DNA of 64,000 nucleotides. Source: Bacillota bacterium. GTDB lineage: Bacteria; Bacillota; Clostridia; Christensenellales; Aristaeellaceae. Made by a program: the position numbers and the translations under genes. The notes below the pieces were generated by a model. The model was not told the DNA's origin. It worked only from the letters and a program-made list of their open reading frames with translations, and made no database searches. Positions within the stretch are counted from its first letter, which is position 1. Each line of letters opens with the position of its first letter. Shown piece by piece: positions 41,865 to 50,861 of the stretch. The stretch spans positions 22,956 to 86,955 of the forward strand of contig JAEZQK010000004.1 of assembly GCA_023413135.1 (NCBI GenBank), written 5' to 3'.

Positions 41865-43472
41865 AAAAGAAGAAGTTTTCTGGGATGGATTTTGCAGCAG
41901 CATACGGCCACAGGCGTCTTTCACCAAATCGCCGTTCTTGAGCACCGGCTGCCCGGCGACATATACCTGTTCGATTCCATGGGGGCGGCCCTCCGGCGTC
42001 TCGGATGGCCGGATTTGCTGCGGATCAAATACGGTCATGTCCGCAAAATAGCCTTCCTTCAGGTAGCCGCGCTCCGGGATATGGAAACGGTCTGCTGTGG
42101 CGCCGGTCATCTGCCGTACGGTTTTCTCCAGCATGTTGCGCTCCCTGGAAAGGCGCAAAAATTCGGGGAAGCAGGAAAAGCACGCGGGGTTTTGTGTGCC
42201 CTTTTCCTCCAGCCAGGCATCGGTCATGCACAGGCAGTTGGGATCATCCATCAGCCGCGCCAAAATACCATCGGTCAGGTACTTGTGCATCAGTACACGG
42301 CCCTTGCCCCCGCTCAATTCCACCAGCTTCAAATAAGCATCCAGGTCGCTCATGCGCCATTCCCGGGCAATTTGACGCACGCTCTTGCCGCACAGGGCTT
42401 CCTGGTCGTCTGCCACCCAAGCCATCACAATGTCATCAAAATCGAACCCCAGGATCCGCTTGGTCACGCCAATCTCAAGCGCAATGCGCACACGCGCCAT
42501 AGGGCTGCGCCGCATTTCGGGGGAAAGGCTCAAATACCACGGTGGCAATATGACCGTGATCACCGATGCGCCGCAGGTCATGGCGTAGGAGTCGTACATG
42601 AATTCCAGGCCTTCTCTGTTGACCTTATGAATCATCTCCAGCGCCTCATCCGCAGTGCGCCATGTTCTGGAACCGACAAAGATCAAATGGGAAAACTGTA
42701 CCTTCGCGCCTGTTTCCCGGGCGATTTTGATCATTTCATCCAGCGCGCGCAGGTTGTGTGCCCGGCCGCCGACAGGGGGCTGATAGGAGGTGGACGCAGC
42801 GGAGCATGCCCTGGCGTGAACACTTAGTATTTTGCCGTGGCGGGCAACGATTTGCGCGGCCCGCTTCAATTCATCATAGGGCGCATAGCGGTCCGGTTCA
42901 TACATGAGGCCCAGGGAGACGCCGGCGGCGCCATCCAAAAGCGCCTGCTCCATGATACTGTCCAGGCGCGTAAGCTCAGCCTCTGTCAATGCTCTGTTTT
43001 CATATCCGCTGATGGAGATTCTGCCGCTCATATGCCCATACAAAGGCACAATGTTCACTGGCAGCCTTTTTACGTACTCAAAAAAGCCCGAAAGGCGTAG
43101 AAAATCACCTTTTTCCATCTCTTCCATGGAGAAAAGACCGCTGCCCAGCAGCGCCTTATGCGGCGTATAATTCTCAAACCCAAAAGGGGAAAAACCGCAG
43201 TTGCCCGTAACCTGAGTGGTGATGCCCTGCTGCACAAACGGCGCGAAAAATCGCCTGTTGTCTGGCCGCGGAGCAAACCAGTCGTTGTGGGAATGGGCGT
43301 CGATAAAGCCTGGCGCAATGCACTTGCCGGTTATGTCTATGACTTCATCAGCCTCCAACCCGTCCAATAGACCAATGGCCGCAATGCGCTCGCCCTCGAT
43401 CAAAAGATCGGCGGGATACGCCTTTACACCTGTCCCATCCACGATCAGGCCATTTTTCAGCAGTGTCTTCAA
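41859..43472 (-). CDS. N-acyl-D-amino-acid deacylase family amidohydrolase
   Basis: 537 aa. A small beta-sandwich formed by both termini surrounds a TIM barrel with the metal-binding CIAPGFIDAHSHND (HxH) motif. Family hallmarks VTGNCGFSPFGF, GVSLGLMYEPDRYAPYDEL and HARAC follow; the late ERGYLKEGYFADMTVFDP matches D-aminoacylases and related dihydroorotase-like enzymes. It likely releases D-amino acids or dipeptides from acylated forms. The TTG at 43472 has AGAGGGA 6 bases upstream. The exact substrate is open. Confidence 0.88.
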   Translation of the reverse strand: MKTLLKNGLIVDGTGVKAYPADLLIEGERIAAIGLLDGLEADEVIDITGKCIAPGFIDAHSHNDWFAPRPDNRRFFAPFVQQGITTQVTGNCGFSPFGFENYTPHKALLGSGLFSMEEMEKGDFLRLSGFFEYVKRLPVNIVPLYGHMSGRISISGYENRALTEAELTRLDSIMEQALLDGAAGVSLGLMYEPDRYAPYDELKRAAQIVARHGKILSVHARACSAASTSYQPPVGGRAHNLRALDEMIKIARETGAKVQFSHLIFVGSRTWRTADEALEMIHKVNREGLEFMYDSYAMTCGASVITVILPPWYLSLSPEMRRSPMARVRIALEIGVTKRILGFDFDDIVMAWVADDQEALCGKSVRQIAREWRMSDLDAYLKLVELSGGKGRVLMHKYLTDGILARLMDDPNCLCMTDAWLEEKGTQNPACFSCFPEFLRLSRERNMLEKTVRQMTGATADRFHIPERGYLKEGYFADMTVFDPQQIRPSETPEGRPHGIEQVYVAGQPVLKNGDLVKDACGRMLLQNPSQKTSSFL

Positions 43473-43510
43473 CCGGCATCCCTCTTTCAAAAAAAGTTTT
43501 CTGGGATAGG

Positions 43511-43550
43511 TGCGGGAAGGGCTTCTTTTTTAAAAGAAGCCCTTCCCGCA
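43511..43550 (-). terminator. palindrome downstream of ftsK
   Basis: A perfect 19-bp inverted repeat TGCGGGAAGGGCTTCTTTT / AAAAGAAGCCCTTCCCGCA with a 2-base centre. The inner 15 bp are identical to the terminator at 12578-12609. Confidence 0.65.
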
Positions 43551-43567
43551 AACCTTCCCAATAAACT

Positions 43568-46222
43568 TTACTGTGAAAAATCCATCCTGTCGAATTCCTC
43601 TTGTGATATGAGCACCTTGCGCGGCTTGGCCCCGGCGGCCTGGCTGATGATGCCGCGCTTGGTCATTTCGTCGATCAGGCGGCCCGCCCGGGCGTAGCCG
43701 ATGCGCATTTTCCTTTGGAGCATGGAGATGGAGGTTTGCCCTTCCTGAATGGCCATTTCAATGGCCTGGGACAGAAGCTCGTCCAGGGTATCGCCATCAT
43801 CGCCGGTGGCATCCGCCGCGTCAGGGGCCATACTGGAGGGGGAGGATGTCTGGTCCAGCAACTCCTGCACGTTGGGGTCGTAATCCGGGGTTGAATGGGA
43901 GCGGATAAAATCGGTGACCTTGTTCACCTCGTCGTCGGATACGAAGGAGCCCTGCACACGCAGCGGGGCCAGCGCCCCGGCGGGGGCGTAGAGCATGTCA
44001 CCCTTGCCCAGGAGCTTTTCGGCCCCGGCCCGCTCCATGATGGTGCGGGCGTCAATGCTGGAAGCCACGGCAAAGGCGATGCGGGAAGGCAGGTTGTTCT
44101 TGATCAGGCCCGTGATGACGTCCACCGACGGACGCTGGGTGGCCACCACCAGATGGATGCCGGCTGCCCGGGCTAACTGGGCGATACGGCAGATGGATTC
44201 TTCCACCTCCCGCTTGCTGGCCATCATAAGGTCGGCCAATTCGTCGATGATCACGACGATGCGGGGCATAGCCTCCTCGCCTTCCATGAGGGCTGCATTG
44301 TAGCCGCTGATGCCGCGCACATTGCGCTCCTTGAACTTTTGGTAGCGCTCCATCATTTCCTGCACAGCCCAGGTGAGCGCCCCGGCAGCCTTGTGGGGGT
44401 CGCTGACCACGGGCGTCAACAGGTGCGGAATGCCGTTGTAGCACTGCAGCTCCACCACCTTGGGGTCGATCAACAGCATGCGCACCTGCTTGGGCGAGGT
44501 GCGGAACAGCAAGCTGCAGATGATGCTGTTGATGCACACTGATTTGCCGCTGCCGGTGGCGCCGGCGATCAGCAAATGGGGCATCTTGGCAAGGTCGCAG
44601 ATGATGGGCGAGCCGGCAATATCCTTGCCCAGCGCCACGGAAAGCGGCGAATCGGCCCTGTTCATCTCATCGCTTTCCAGCACTTCCCTAAGGGAAACGC
44701 TGATGATCTCCCGGTTGGGCACCTCGACCCCCACCAGTGCCTTGTTGGGGATGGGGGCTTCTATACGCACGCCGCCGGCCGCCAGATTCATGGCGATGGT
44801 GTCGGTAAGGCCGGTGATGCGCTTGACGTTGATGCCGGAGGCCAGCTCCAGCTCGAACCTTGTGACCGTGGGACCGTGGGTGACCTGCTTGACCTGAGCG
44901 TTGATGCCAAAGCTTTGCAGCGTTTCTTCCAGGATGGCGGCCCGCTGCTCATCCTCCTGGCGTGTATCCAATTGGGAACGCCTGGGCATTTTCAGCATAT
45001 CCAGTGTGGGATAAGCATAGGGCGGCGGAAGCTGCATTTGTATCTGCTGGGCCTTTTTCGACTTTTGAGGCGGCAGCTTCAAATCGGGCTCGTCCAGCCT
45101 TGAGCCGCTCATGCGCTGTTCCGGCGGCGTGTTAGGCGGTTTCACTTCCGGAAATTCAGGCTGAGCTGCAGGAGCCGCTTTTTGCGAAGGGAAGCGGATA
45201 GGCTTCAAAATGCTCCGGCGGCTGTCCAACTGCTGGGCGGTGTCCGGGTCTTCCTCCCAGGGCAAATCATCCTCCCTGTTTGGCGGCGCGTAGGTCGGCT
45301 GTTCCGCCGCCTTGCGCCCTCTGGCTTTTTTCATAGCCCCGGCCACATCCATGGGCGCGCTTCCATCGGATGGCACAATGGTCTCATCATACAATCCCGG
45401 GCCGTGCCATACGGGCCCGGGAGCGGGCTGCACCTGCATATCCCGCTGCCGCCGCTGATAGGCGGGCACAGGCGGATTTTGCGCTCTAAAAGCCGCCTGC
45501 CGCTGGGCCTCCTGCTGGCGCCAGGCCTCTTCCTCCGCCTGACGGCGCACGGCCTCCTGCTCCCTTACCTCCCTGCGCTGTTGGGACCGTTCGCGCATAT
45601 TGAAGGCAATGGTCTTCACATCCAGCCTGGACAGGAGGATCAATAAACCCAGGATGGCAATGCCCAGCAACGCCACGCCGCCCGCAATGCCAAGGCCCAT
45701 GTATAGCGGCCAGGCCATAAGCATGCCAAGCAGCCCGCCGCTTTCACCCCTTGGGCTGCACAGCAAATAAGTCCGGTTCAAATAGGACAGGTAGCTGTCG
45801 GGGCTTGCGTCCAGCTGGCGGTGATTGACCACACTGATATACTCCATCAGTGAATAATCGGTATACGGCCCCTGGTTGTCGGGATGGTGGGAGACCAGCA
45901 CGATCAGCGCCAGCAGGCACAAGTAGACCGTGAAGGAAAGCAATATCGCCCGCGCCTTCATTTTTTTCCGTGCGGAAAAAGCCACCAGCACCCCGGCCCA
46001 TGCCACAAACAGGGGCAGCAGCAAACAAAGTCCTCCCGCCAGCCCCTGGACTACCGGGCGGACAAGCTTGAAGATTTCGCCTTCCATTTCCGTGATCAGG
46101 GATACAAAGGCCAATACGCCTACAGCCAGCAATACAATGCCCAGAATGGTACGCAAAAGCAGGGCCTCCGGCGAGTAGACCTGGGCCTTCTTTTTGGGTG
46201 CGGTTCCCTTTTGCTTTTGCAT
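43568..46222 (-). CDS. ftsK: DNA translocase FtsK/SpoIIIE
   Basis: 884 aa. Four membrane helices in the first 190 residues, then a Gln/Pro-rich linker (about 205-400), the motor domain with Walker A GATGSGKSVCINSII and Walker B RIVVIIDELADLMM, and the C-terminal winged-helix gamma domain (IGYARAGRLIDEMTKRGIIS) that reads oriented DNA sequences. It moves chromosome ends through the septum at division and, in this sporulating lineage, probably into the forespore. The ATG at 46222 has CGGAGGG upstream; the TTG at 46246 does not. Confidence 0.96.
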   Translation of the reverse strand: MQKQKGTAPKKKAQVYSPEALLLRTILGIVLLAVGVLAFVSLITEMEGEIFKLVRPVVQGLAGGLCLLLPLFVAWAGVLVAFSARKKMKARAILLSFTVYLCLLALIVLVSHHPDNQGPYTDYSLMEYISVVNHRQLDASPDSYLSYLNRTYLLCSPRGESGGLLGMLMAWPLYMGLGIAGGVALLGIAILGLLILLSRLDVKTIAFNMRERSQQRREVREQEAVRRQAEEEAWRQQEAQRQAAFRAQNPPVPAYQRRQRDMQVQPAPGPVWHGPGLYDETIVPSDGSAPMDVAGAMKKARGRKAAEQPTYAPPNREDDLPWEEDPDTAQQLDSRRSILKPIRFPSQKAAPAAQPEFPEVKPPNTPPEQRMSGSRLDEPDLKLPPQKSKKAQQIQMQLPPPYAYPTLDMLKMPRRSQLDTRQEDEQRAAILEETLQSFGINAQVKQVTHGPTVTRFELELASGINVKRITGLTDTIAMNLAAGGVRIEAPIPNKALVGVEVPNREIISVSLREVLESDEMNRADSPLSVALGKDIAGSPIICDLAKMPHLLIAGATGSGKSVCINSIICSLLFRTSPKQVRMLLIDPKVVELQCYNGIPHLLTPVVSDPHKAAGALTWAVQEMMERYQKFKERNVRGISGYNAALMEGEEAMPRIVVIIDELADLMMASKREVEESICRIAQLARAAGIHLVVATQRPSVDVITGLIKNNLPSRIAFAVASSIDARTIMERAGAEKLLGKGDMLYAPAGALAPLRVQGSFVSDDEVNKVTDFIRSHSTPDYDPNVQELLDQTSSPSSMAPDAADATGDDGDTLDELLSQAIEMAIQEGQTSISMLQRKMRIGYARAGRLIDEMTKRGIISQAAGAKPRKVLISQEEFDRMDFSQ

Positions 46223-46248
46223 TTTTTCCCTCCGGGGATCTTTCAATA

Positions 46249-47421
46249 TTATCTTAGCAATTGTACGCTTTCCAATACGCCTTCCTCGTTGGCGTGCAGG
46301 CGAAGCTTGTTTTCACCGAACGTATAATAGTCGCTGGTTCCGGCGGACAGGCGGTAATCCTCCGCCGTGCTTTCGTCGATTGTGGCGCTGCTTTCCGGCT
46401 GATTCAGGGCGGCGCGCCACTCATCAATGGTGGTAATGCCCGTTTGGATGCCGTACAGGTTCATCCTGTCGGCTCGAATCCCTAACACCTGGCTGTGATC
46501 GTAGGCTTCGGTCAGTGCATCGGTCAAAAGCCACACGCCGCGGAATTCCGGCTCTTCCACCTCAAAGAACCGGCCGCCGGGATAATAATCAGGGTCCACC
46601 AGCAGGCGGTACTCGTCGAGCCGCTCCATCAGGCTGTCGCCGATTTGCGCCCCGATGCCCGGCAGTTTTCCTGCAGTCGCAGCTTCCGCAACGCGGGCGG
46701 CGGTATCGGCGGTAATGGTCAGGAAATCGCCCGCGCCAAGGGTGTTGATCACGCCGCCTTCCGATACGTTCAAGTAATCCTTCAGTTCATAATAATCGAA
46801 GCTGCAGCCGCCGCTGTAGCCCGACAGCGTGGCAAACTGCTCCTGGGGGTAGTAGAAGGTGATGCCATCCGGTGTGAGAAAGAAGTTTTCCCTTGGAATA
46901 GGCGTCAGCGTATCGTTCTCCAGATAGCCGGATAGCTGAGGCCGCACCTCGTCCTCCAGCTTTTGCTCCATCAGGGTAAACGCGCCTTCCACATCGGTAA
47001 ACAGGTCGGTTACTGCAATGGGTTTGCCCGTCATCAAATCGTAATTCACAGTGGTGTAGACCTGCCCCATACGACCGTTTGCCATTTTCCCATAGGCGGA
47101 AACGGCTACGGACAAAATGCCGTTCACCAGCGTATCCCTGTACGTGACGTTAAGGCCCCAGCCGCCTTCCTCAAGGCCGTTAAAGGTATTCAGGCGGCTT
47201 TCGATCTGCGCCGTATCATAAATGGCCTTGTTCACTGCATCCTGTATTGCCGCATCCGGGTGCCCTTCCAGAACGGGATATGTTAAGCTTCCATATTCGT
47301 TTTCCGCCGTCACAGGCGTTATGCGCGCTTCATTCAGATCAGCCTGACCAGCCAGCGCCTGTACGTTCATAGCCAGCAGGACAGCCAGCAAAATTATCAT
47401 GCCACGGTATATACGTTTCAT
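46249..47421 (-). CDS. secreted DUF3298/DUF4163-type protein
   Basis: 390 aa with a Sec signal peptide (RGMIILLAVLLAMNVQALAG). The body has an RsiV/PdaC-like region: TYPVLEGHPDAAIQDAVNKAI (DUF4163) followed by TTVNYDLMTGKPIAVTDLFTD and FFLTPDGITFYYPQEQFA (DUF3298). A C-terminal domain ends in LHANEEGVLESVQLL. Such domains occur in anti-sigma factor RsiV and in secreted deacetylases; no catalytic domain is seen here. AAGGAGG precedes the ATG. It ends 26 bases before ftsK. Confidence 0.82.
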   Translation of the reverse strand: MKRIYRGMIILLAVLLAMNVQALAGQADLNEARITPVTAENEYGSLTYPVLEGHPDAAIQDAVNKAIYDTAQIESRLNTFNGLEEGGWGLNVTYRDTLVNGILSVAVSAYGKMANGRMGQVYTTVNYDLMTGKPIAVTDLFTDVEGAFTLMEQKLEDEVRPQLSGYLENDTLTPIPRENFFLTPDGITFYYPQEQFATLSGYSGGCSFDYYELKDYLNVSEGGVINTLGAGDFLTITADTAARVAEAATAGKLPGIGAQIGDSLMERLDEYRLLVDPDYYPGGRFFEVEEPEFRGVWLLTDALTEAYDHSQVLGIRADRMNLYGIQTGITTIDEWRAALNQPESSATIDESTAEDYRLSAGTSDYYTFGENKLRLHANEEGVLESVQLLR

Positions 47422-47550
47422 GACCACACCTCCTTTATAGATTCTTATTTTACAACATTTGGCCCCTGCGCGCAAGTTTTGCCCCAATGAAGAATCTGGC
47501 AGATACCCTGTCGTGAAAATCGCCGTCGCGCTTTTCACTTTGCATAGCTG

Positions 47551-47580
47551 TTGACGGACAAACGCTTTCCATGCTAAAAT
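47551..47580 (+). promoter_or_regulatory. promoter of yebC
   Basis: TTGACG (47551-47556), 18-base spacer, TAAAAT (47575-47580) preceded by TG as an extended -10; 42 bases before the start codon. Confidence 0.65.
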
Positions 47581-47621
47581 ATTGCGTTTCCATTGAAATC
47601 CTGTGCCTTGGGAGGGGTATT

Positions 47622-48371
47622 ATGTCCGGGCATTCCAAGTGGGCCAATATCAAGCATAAAAAAGGCAAGGCGGACGCCGAGCGCGGCAAGATATTTACCA
47701 AGATCGGCCGCGAAATTGCCATTGCGGTAAAGGAAGGCGGCAGCGATCCCAACGTCAACGGTAAGCTGCGGGACATCGTCGCCAAGGCCAAGGCCAGCAA
47801 TGTGCCCAACGACAATATCGCCCGCTCCATCAAAAAGGCGGCCGGGGAACTTGGCAGCGTCAACTATGAGGAAATCACCTACGAAGGATACGCCCCCGGC
47901 GGTGTGGCGGTGATTGTGGAAGTCATCACCGACAGCCGCAACCGCTCCGCCAGCGATATCCGCCATTGCTTTGCCAAAAACGGCGGCAATCTGGGCACTA
48001 CGGGCAGTGTGGGCTTCATGTTCGACGAAAAGGGCATCATCGCCCTGGAGCGTACCCCGGGCCTTTCCGAGGAGGACCTTATGATGATGGCGCTGGAAGC
48101 CGGGGCCGAGGACATGAAGGCCGAAGAAGACGCCTTTGTCATCTACACCGCCCCCAACGATTTTCACAACGTGCGGGAAACGCTGGAGAAGCAAAGCCTG
48201 TCCTTCCTCTCCGCCGAAGTTCAAAAAATCCCCCAAAATACTGTAGCGGTGGACGATCCGGAAACGCTGGAAAAGATCCAGAAGCTTCTGGAGATGCTGG
48301 ACGACAACGACGACGTGCAGAACGTGTTCCATAACGCCGAACTTCCCGAGGAAGAGGAAGAAGACGACTAA
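47622..48371 (+). CDS. yebC: YebC/PmpR-family protein (ribosome rescue or transcription factor)
   Basis: 249 aa, three-domain protein: MSGHSKWANIKHKKGKADAERG at the N-terminus, then NIARSIKKAAGE, and YEGYAPGGVAVIVEVITDSRNR. Members were described as transcription regulators, and more recently some act in translating proline runs. The ATG at 47622 has GGAGGGGT upstream. The acidic C-terminus ends EEEEEDD. It forms its own transcript with a promoter and terminator. Confidence 0.95.
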   Translation: MSGHSKWANIKHKKGKADAERGKIFTKIGREIAIAVKEGGSDPNVNGKLRDIVAKAKASNVPNDNIARSIKKAAGELGSVNYEEITYEGYAPGGVAVIVEVITDSRNRSASDIRHCFAKNGGNLGTTGSVGFMFDEKGIIALERTPGLSEEDLMMMALEAGAEDMKAEEDAFVIYTAPNDFHNVRETLEKQSLSFLSAEVQKIPQNTVAVDDPETLEKIQKLLEMLDDNDDVQNVFHNAELPEEEEEDD

Positions 48372-48395
48372 GTTTTCAAGCATATATGTATAAAG

Positions 48396-48426
48396 CCCTC
48401 CCGTATAATGACTGCGGGAGGGTTTT
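48396..48426 (+). terminator. terminator of yebC
   Basis: CCCTCCCG / CGGGAGGG (48396-48403, 48415-48422) followed by TTTT, 25 bases after the stop. Confidence 0.85.
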
Positions 48427-48534
48427 GGCATATGGGCTAGTGGGTTTTCAACAGAAAGAGTTTCGGAATATGGACGATTGCAAATTGAACACCTGTTTCA
48501 TCCCGGATACCAAGTATAAGCGGGCAATTGATAA

Positions 48535-48715
48535 TCAGCCTGCGAAGCCGTATGCGGCTGGCTTATCCGCCGAGGACAGTGTTGGTTGGAAAGTCCATTC
48601 ATCTTCGCCTGAAGGCCGTAGGGGCGGGGCTCTGCTCCGCCCGTTACGATCGGTAATGCTTCGGGCGGAGCAGAGCCCCGCCCCTACGGTGTTATTTGTT
48701 TATTGTTTTTATGTT
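48535..48715. repeat. dispersed GTAGGGGCG element, copy 3, with 28-bp perfect inverted repeat
   Basis: Arms at 48616-48643 and 48662-48689 are exact 28-bp reverse complements around an 18-base loop (core CCGTAGGGGCGGGGCTCTGC). The left flank from about 48541 matches that of copy 2. No gene was found between 48427 and 48728. Confidence 0.8.
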
Positions 48716-48728
48716 CGTAGATTTGGTA

Positions 48729-49178
48729 TTACTCAATCTCCTCGCCTCTGGACAGCTTATCCAGCATGTCCAAGCGGCTTTGATGCCTCTCCTCATAGGT
48801 GCCGTTCAGCCATTCGTCCACCAGCATCTTGGCGACCTCGCTGCCCACGACTCTGGCGCCGAAGGCCAGCATGTTGCAGTTATTGTGCTCCTTGGCCATC
48901 CTGGCGGAATAAGGGTCGGAGCAAACAGCGCAGCGGATGCCGGGCACGCGGTTGGCAGCAAGGCTGATGCCGATGCCCGTGCCGCAGATCACAATGCCAC
49001 AATCCACCTTCCCGGCCGCCACGGCCCGTGCCACCCTGGAGCCATAAATGGGATAGTGGGCGGATTCCCTTGTCCCTGTTCCAAAATCCGTCACCGTATG
49101 CCCCTTGCCCTCCAGGTATGCTTTAATGAGCAGCTTCATATCCACAGCCACATGATCGTTGCCAATGCCGATATGCAT
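48729..49178 (-). CDS. rpiB: ribose 5-phosphate isomerase B (RpiB/LacAB family)
   Basis: 149 aa. It interconverts ribose-5-phosphate and ribulose-5-phosphate in the pentose phosphate pathway. MHIGIGNDHVAVDMKLLIKA, YPIYGSRVARAVAAG, and the catalytic Cys in GIVICGTGIGISLAANR, then AKEHNNCNMLAFGARVVG, fit RpiB. Some members act on other sugars such as allose or galactose phosphates. AAGGAGGAG precedes the ATG. Single-gene transcript. Confidence 0.94.
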   Translation of the reverse strand: MHIGIGNDHVAVDMKLLIKAYLEGKGHTVTDFGTGTRESAHYPIYGSRVARAVAAGKVDCGIVICGTGIGISLAANRVPGIRCAVCSDPYSARMAKEHNNCNMLAFGARVVGSEVAKMLVDEWLNGTYEERHQSRLDMLDKLSRGEEIE

Positions 49179-49371
49179 GATTCTCCTCCTTGCGCTTATC
49201 CGGCTGAAATTGTTCTTTCCTTTGTAGTATAAGGCAGCAGGACGGCAGTGTCAATGAACGCGGCAGGGGGCTTGTTGCATTCGCATGCATCATGAAGTAT
49301 ACTGAGTGAAAGACTCCGGATGGGGAACCCTATTAAAAGGGACCCCAACAGTACATGCGGGAGGGAACATC

Positions 49372-50643
49372 ATGCGTTTGACCATGATCAGCATTGGTTC
49401 GACTGGTGATGTGCGGCCCTATGTGATCCTGGGGCAGGAACTGAAGCGGCGCGGCCATGACGTCAGGATCGCTTCCTTCAGCCCCTTTGAAGAGATGATC
49501 AAGGACGCGGGACTGGACTTCTATCCCCTGGCCGGCGATGTGGTGAAGTTCATGGCCAGCATCATGAAGCCCGGCACCAACGGCATCAATTATCTGCAGC
49601 GGGTGCAAAATGCCATCCGGGATGTGGCGGGTCCGCTTTTGCAAAATATGCAGACAGCCTGCAAAGGAGCGGAAGCGATCATTACCACCTTTTTCGGCTC
49701 CAGCATGTATTCCATCGCCGAAAAGAACAACGTGCCCTGCATTCAGACACAGTATTATCCCATGGATTATAACGACGTGGTGCCCATTTCCTCCGCTCCG
49801 GGCCTGAAAGCAGGCAAGGCCTGGAACAAAATAACTTACAAGGTCGGCTATCTGCTGATCAATTCCCTGGAGCACAGGTACCTTACCGGCTGGCGCAAGG
49901 AGCAGGGCATGCGGGTGCGCAAGATACGCCCCAGGCCCGACTACACGGTGAACGGCCACCAAATTCCGGTGCTGTATGCCGTGAGCCCGCTTTTGATGTC
50001 CCGCCCCCTTTCCTGGAACGAGCACATCCATATGACGGGCTTCTGGCTGGACCCGAAAACGCCTGATTTCACGCCGGATCCGGAGCTTGGCGCATTCCTT
50101 GCCGCGGGAGAAAAACCGGTGTATATCGGTTTTGGCTCCATGGTATCGGGGGACATGGGAAAAACGCTTTCCATTGTGCTGGAGGCGGTGGCGCAATCGG
50201 GCATCCGTGCCATCCTTCAAAAGGGCTGGGGCGGCGCGCAGGTGTCGGTCCCTTCCAGCCGCGTATTTGTGGCGGACTTCATCCCCCATGAATGGCTGTT
50301 TGAGCACGTAGCGGCCGTAGTGCATCACGGCGGTGCAGGCACCACAGCAGCAGGCTTAAAGGCCGGCAAGCCCACCCTTGTGATTCCCTTCGGTGGCGAC
50401 CAACCCTTCTGGGGCATGCGGGTGCGTGCACTTGGGCTGGGGCCCAAGCCCATCCGCCGGGAGTTTCTAACGGTGGAGCGGCTGACCAAGGCCCTTGAGG
50501 ATCTGACGCAAACCAAATCCTACTGCGTGGCCGCCAAGGAACTTGGCATGCGCCTGCGGGAAGAAAACGGCACCAAGATTGCCGCCGACATCATTGAAGA
50601 AGAAATCCAGCGCTGGCTAGGCGAAGATGTTTCCAGAAAATGA
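49372..50643 (+). CDS. glycosyltransferase family 1 (UDP-glucosyltransferase, MGT/sterol type)
   Basis: 423 aa. GT-B fold: the N-domain begins MRLTMISIGSTGDVRPYV, typical of the sterol/macrolide glucosyltransferase branch, and the C-domain has the nucleotide-sugar motif VVHHGGAGTTAAGLKAGKP with PFGGDQPFWG. It should transfer a sugar from a UDP-sugar to a lipid or small hydrophobic acceptor. GGGAGGG sits 6 bases before the ATG. A terminator follows; the next gene is a GH65 phosphorylase. Confidence 0.9.
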   Translation: MRLTMISIGSTGDVRPYVILGQELKRRGHDVRIASFSPFEEMIKDAGLDFYPLAGDVVKFMASIMKPGTNGINYLQRVQNAIRDVAGPLLQNMQTACKGAEAIITTFFGSSMYSIAEKNNVPCIQTQYYPMDYNDVVPISSAPGLKAGKAWNKITYKVGYLLINSLEHRYLTGWRKEQGMRVRKIRPRPDYTVNGHQIPVLYAVSPLLMSRPLSWNEHIHMTGFWLDPKTPDFTPDPELGAFLAAGEKPVYIGFGSMVSGDMGKTLSIVLEAVAQSGIRAILQKGWGGAQVSVPSSRVFVADFIPHEWLFEHVAAVVHHGGAGTTAAGLKAGKPTLVIPFGGDQPFWGMRVRALGLGPKPIRREFLTVERLTKALEDLTQTKSYCVAAKELGMRLREENGTKIAADIIEEEIQRWLGEDVSRK

Positions 50644-50685
50644 CTATGTGAATTTATCGATCCCGTACTTTTTATCTGACGCCTG
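50644..50685. repeat. diverged copy of the right-end palindromic repeat
   Basis: CTATGTGAATTTATCGATCCCGTAC and TTTTTATCTG (in parts) resemble 63931-63968 (CTGTGTCATTTTCTCGATCCCGCAC, TTTTCATCTG). The order and spacing agree, but the palindromic arms have decayed here. Confidence 0.5.
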
Positions 50686-50687
50686 TG

Positions 50688-50716
50688 TGCCCTGCTATTT
50701 TGGCAGGGCATTTTTT
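50688..50716 (+). terminator. terminator of the glycosyltransferase gene
   Basis: TGCCCTGC / GCAGGGCA (50688-50695, 50703-50710) followed by TTTTTT. Confidence 0.9.
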
Positions 50717-50861
50717 CATTGACACCGGTCCTATAGCATGGTAAAATTTTCATATCGTTGCGTGCGGTCCATCAAAAATCAATGAAGGCAGGGAGCCGGC
50801 CTGTCCGAATTTGCATACAATGAAAACACAAACGTTTGCATTAAATAAAGGAGAAGGGCAA

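Noticed and set aside
47574..48431. 285-codon frame opposite yebC
   Set aside because: Antisense shadow of a highly conserved gene; no independent motif or ribosome binding site.
48616..48689. Possible CRISPR repeats
   Set aside because: The 28-bp arms are a single inverted pair without regularly spaced repeats, and no cas gene is present.
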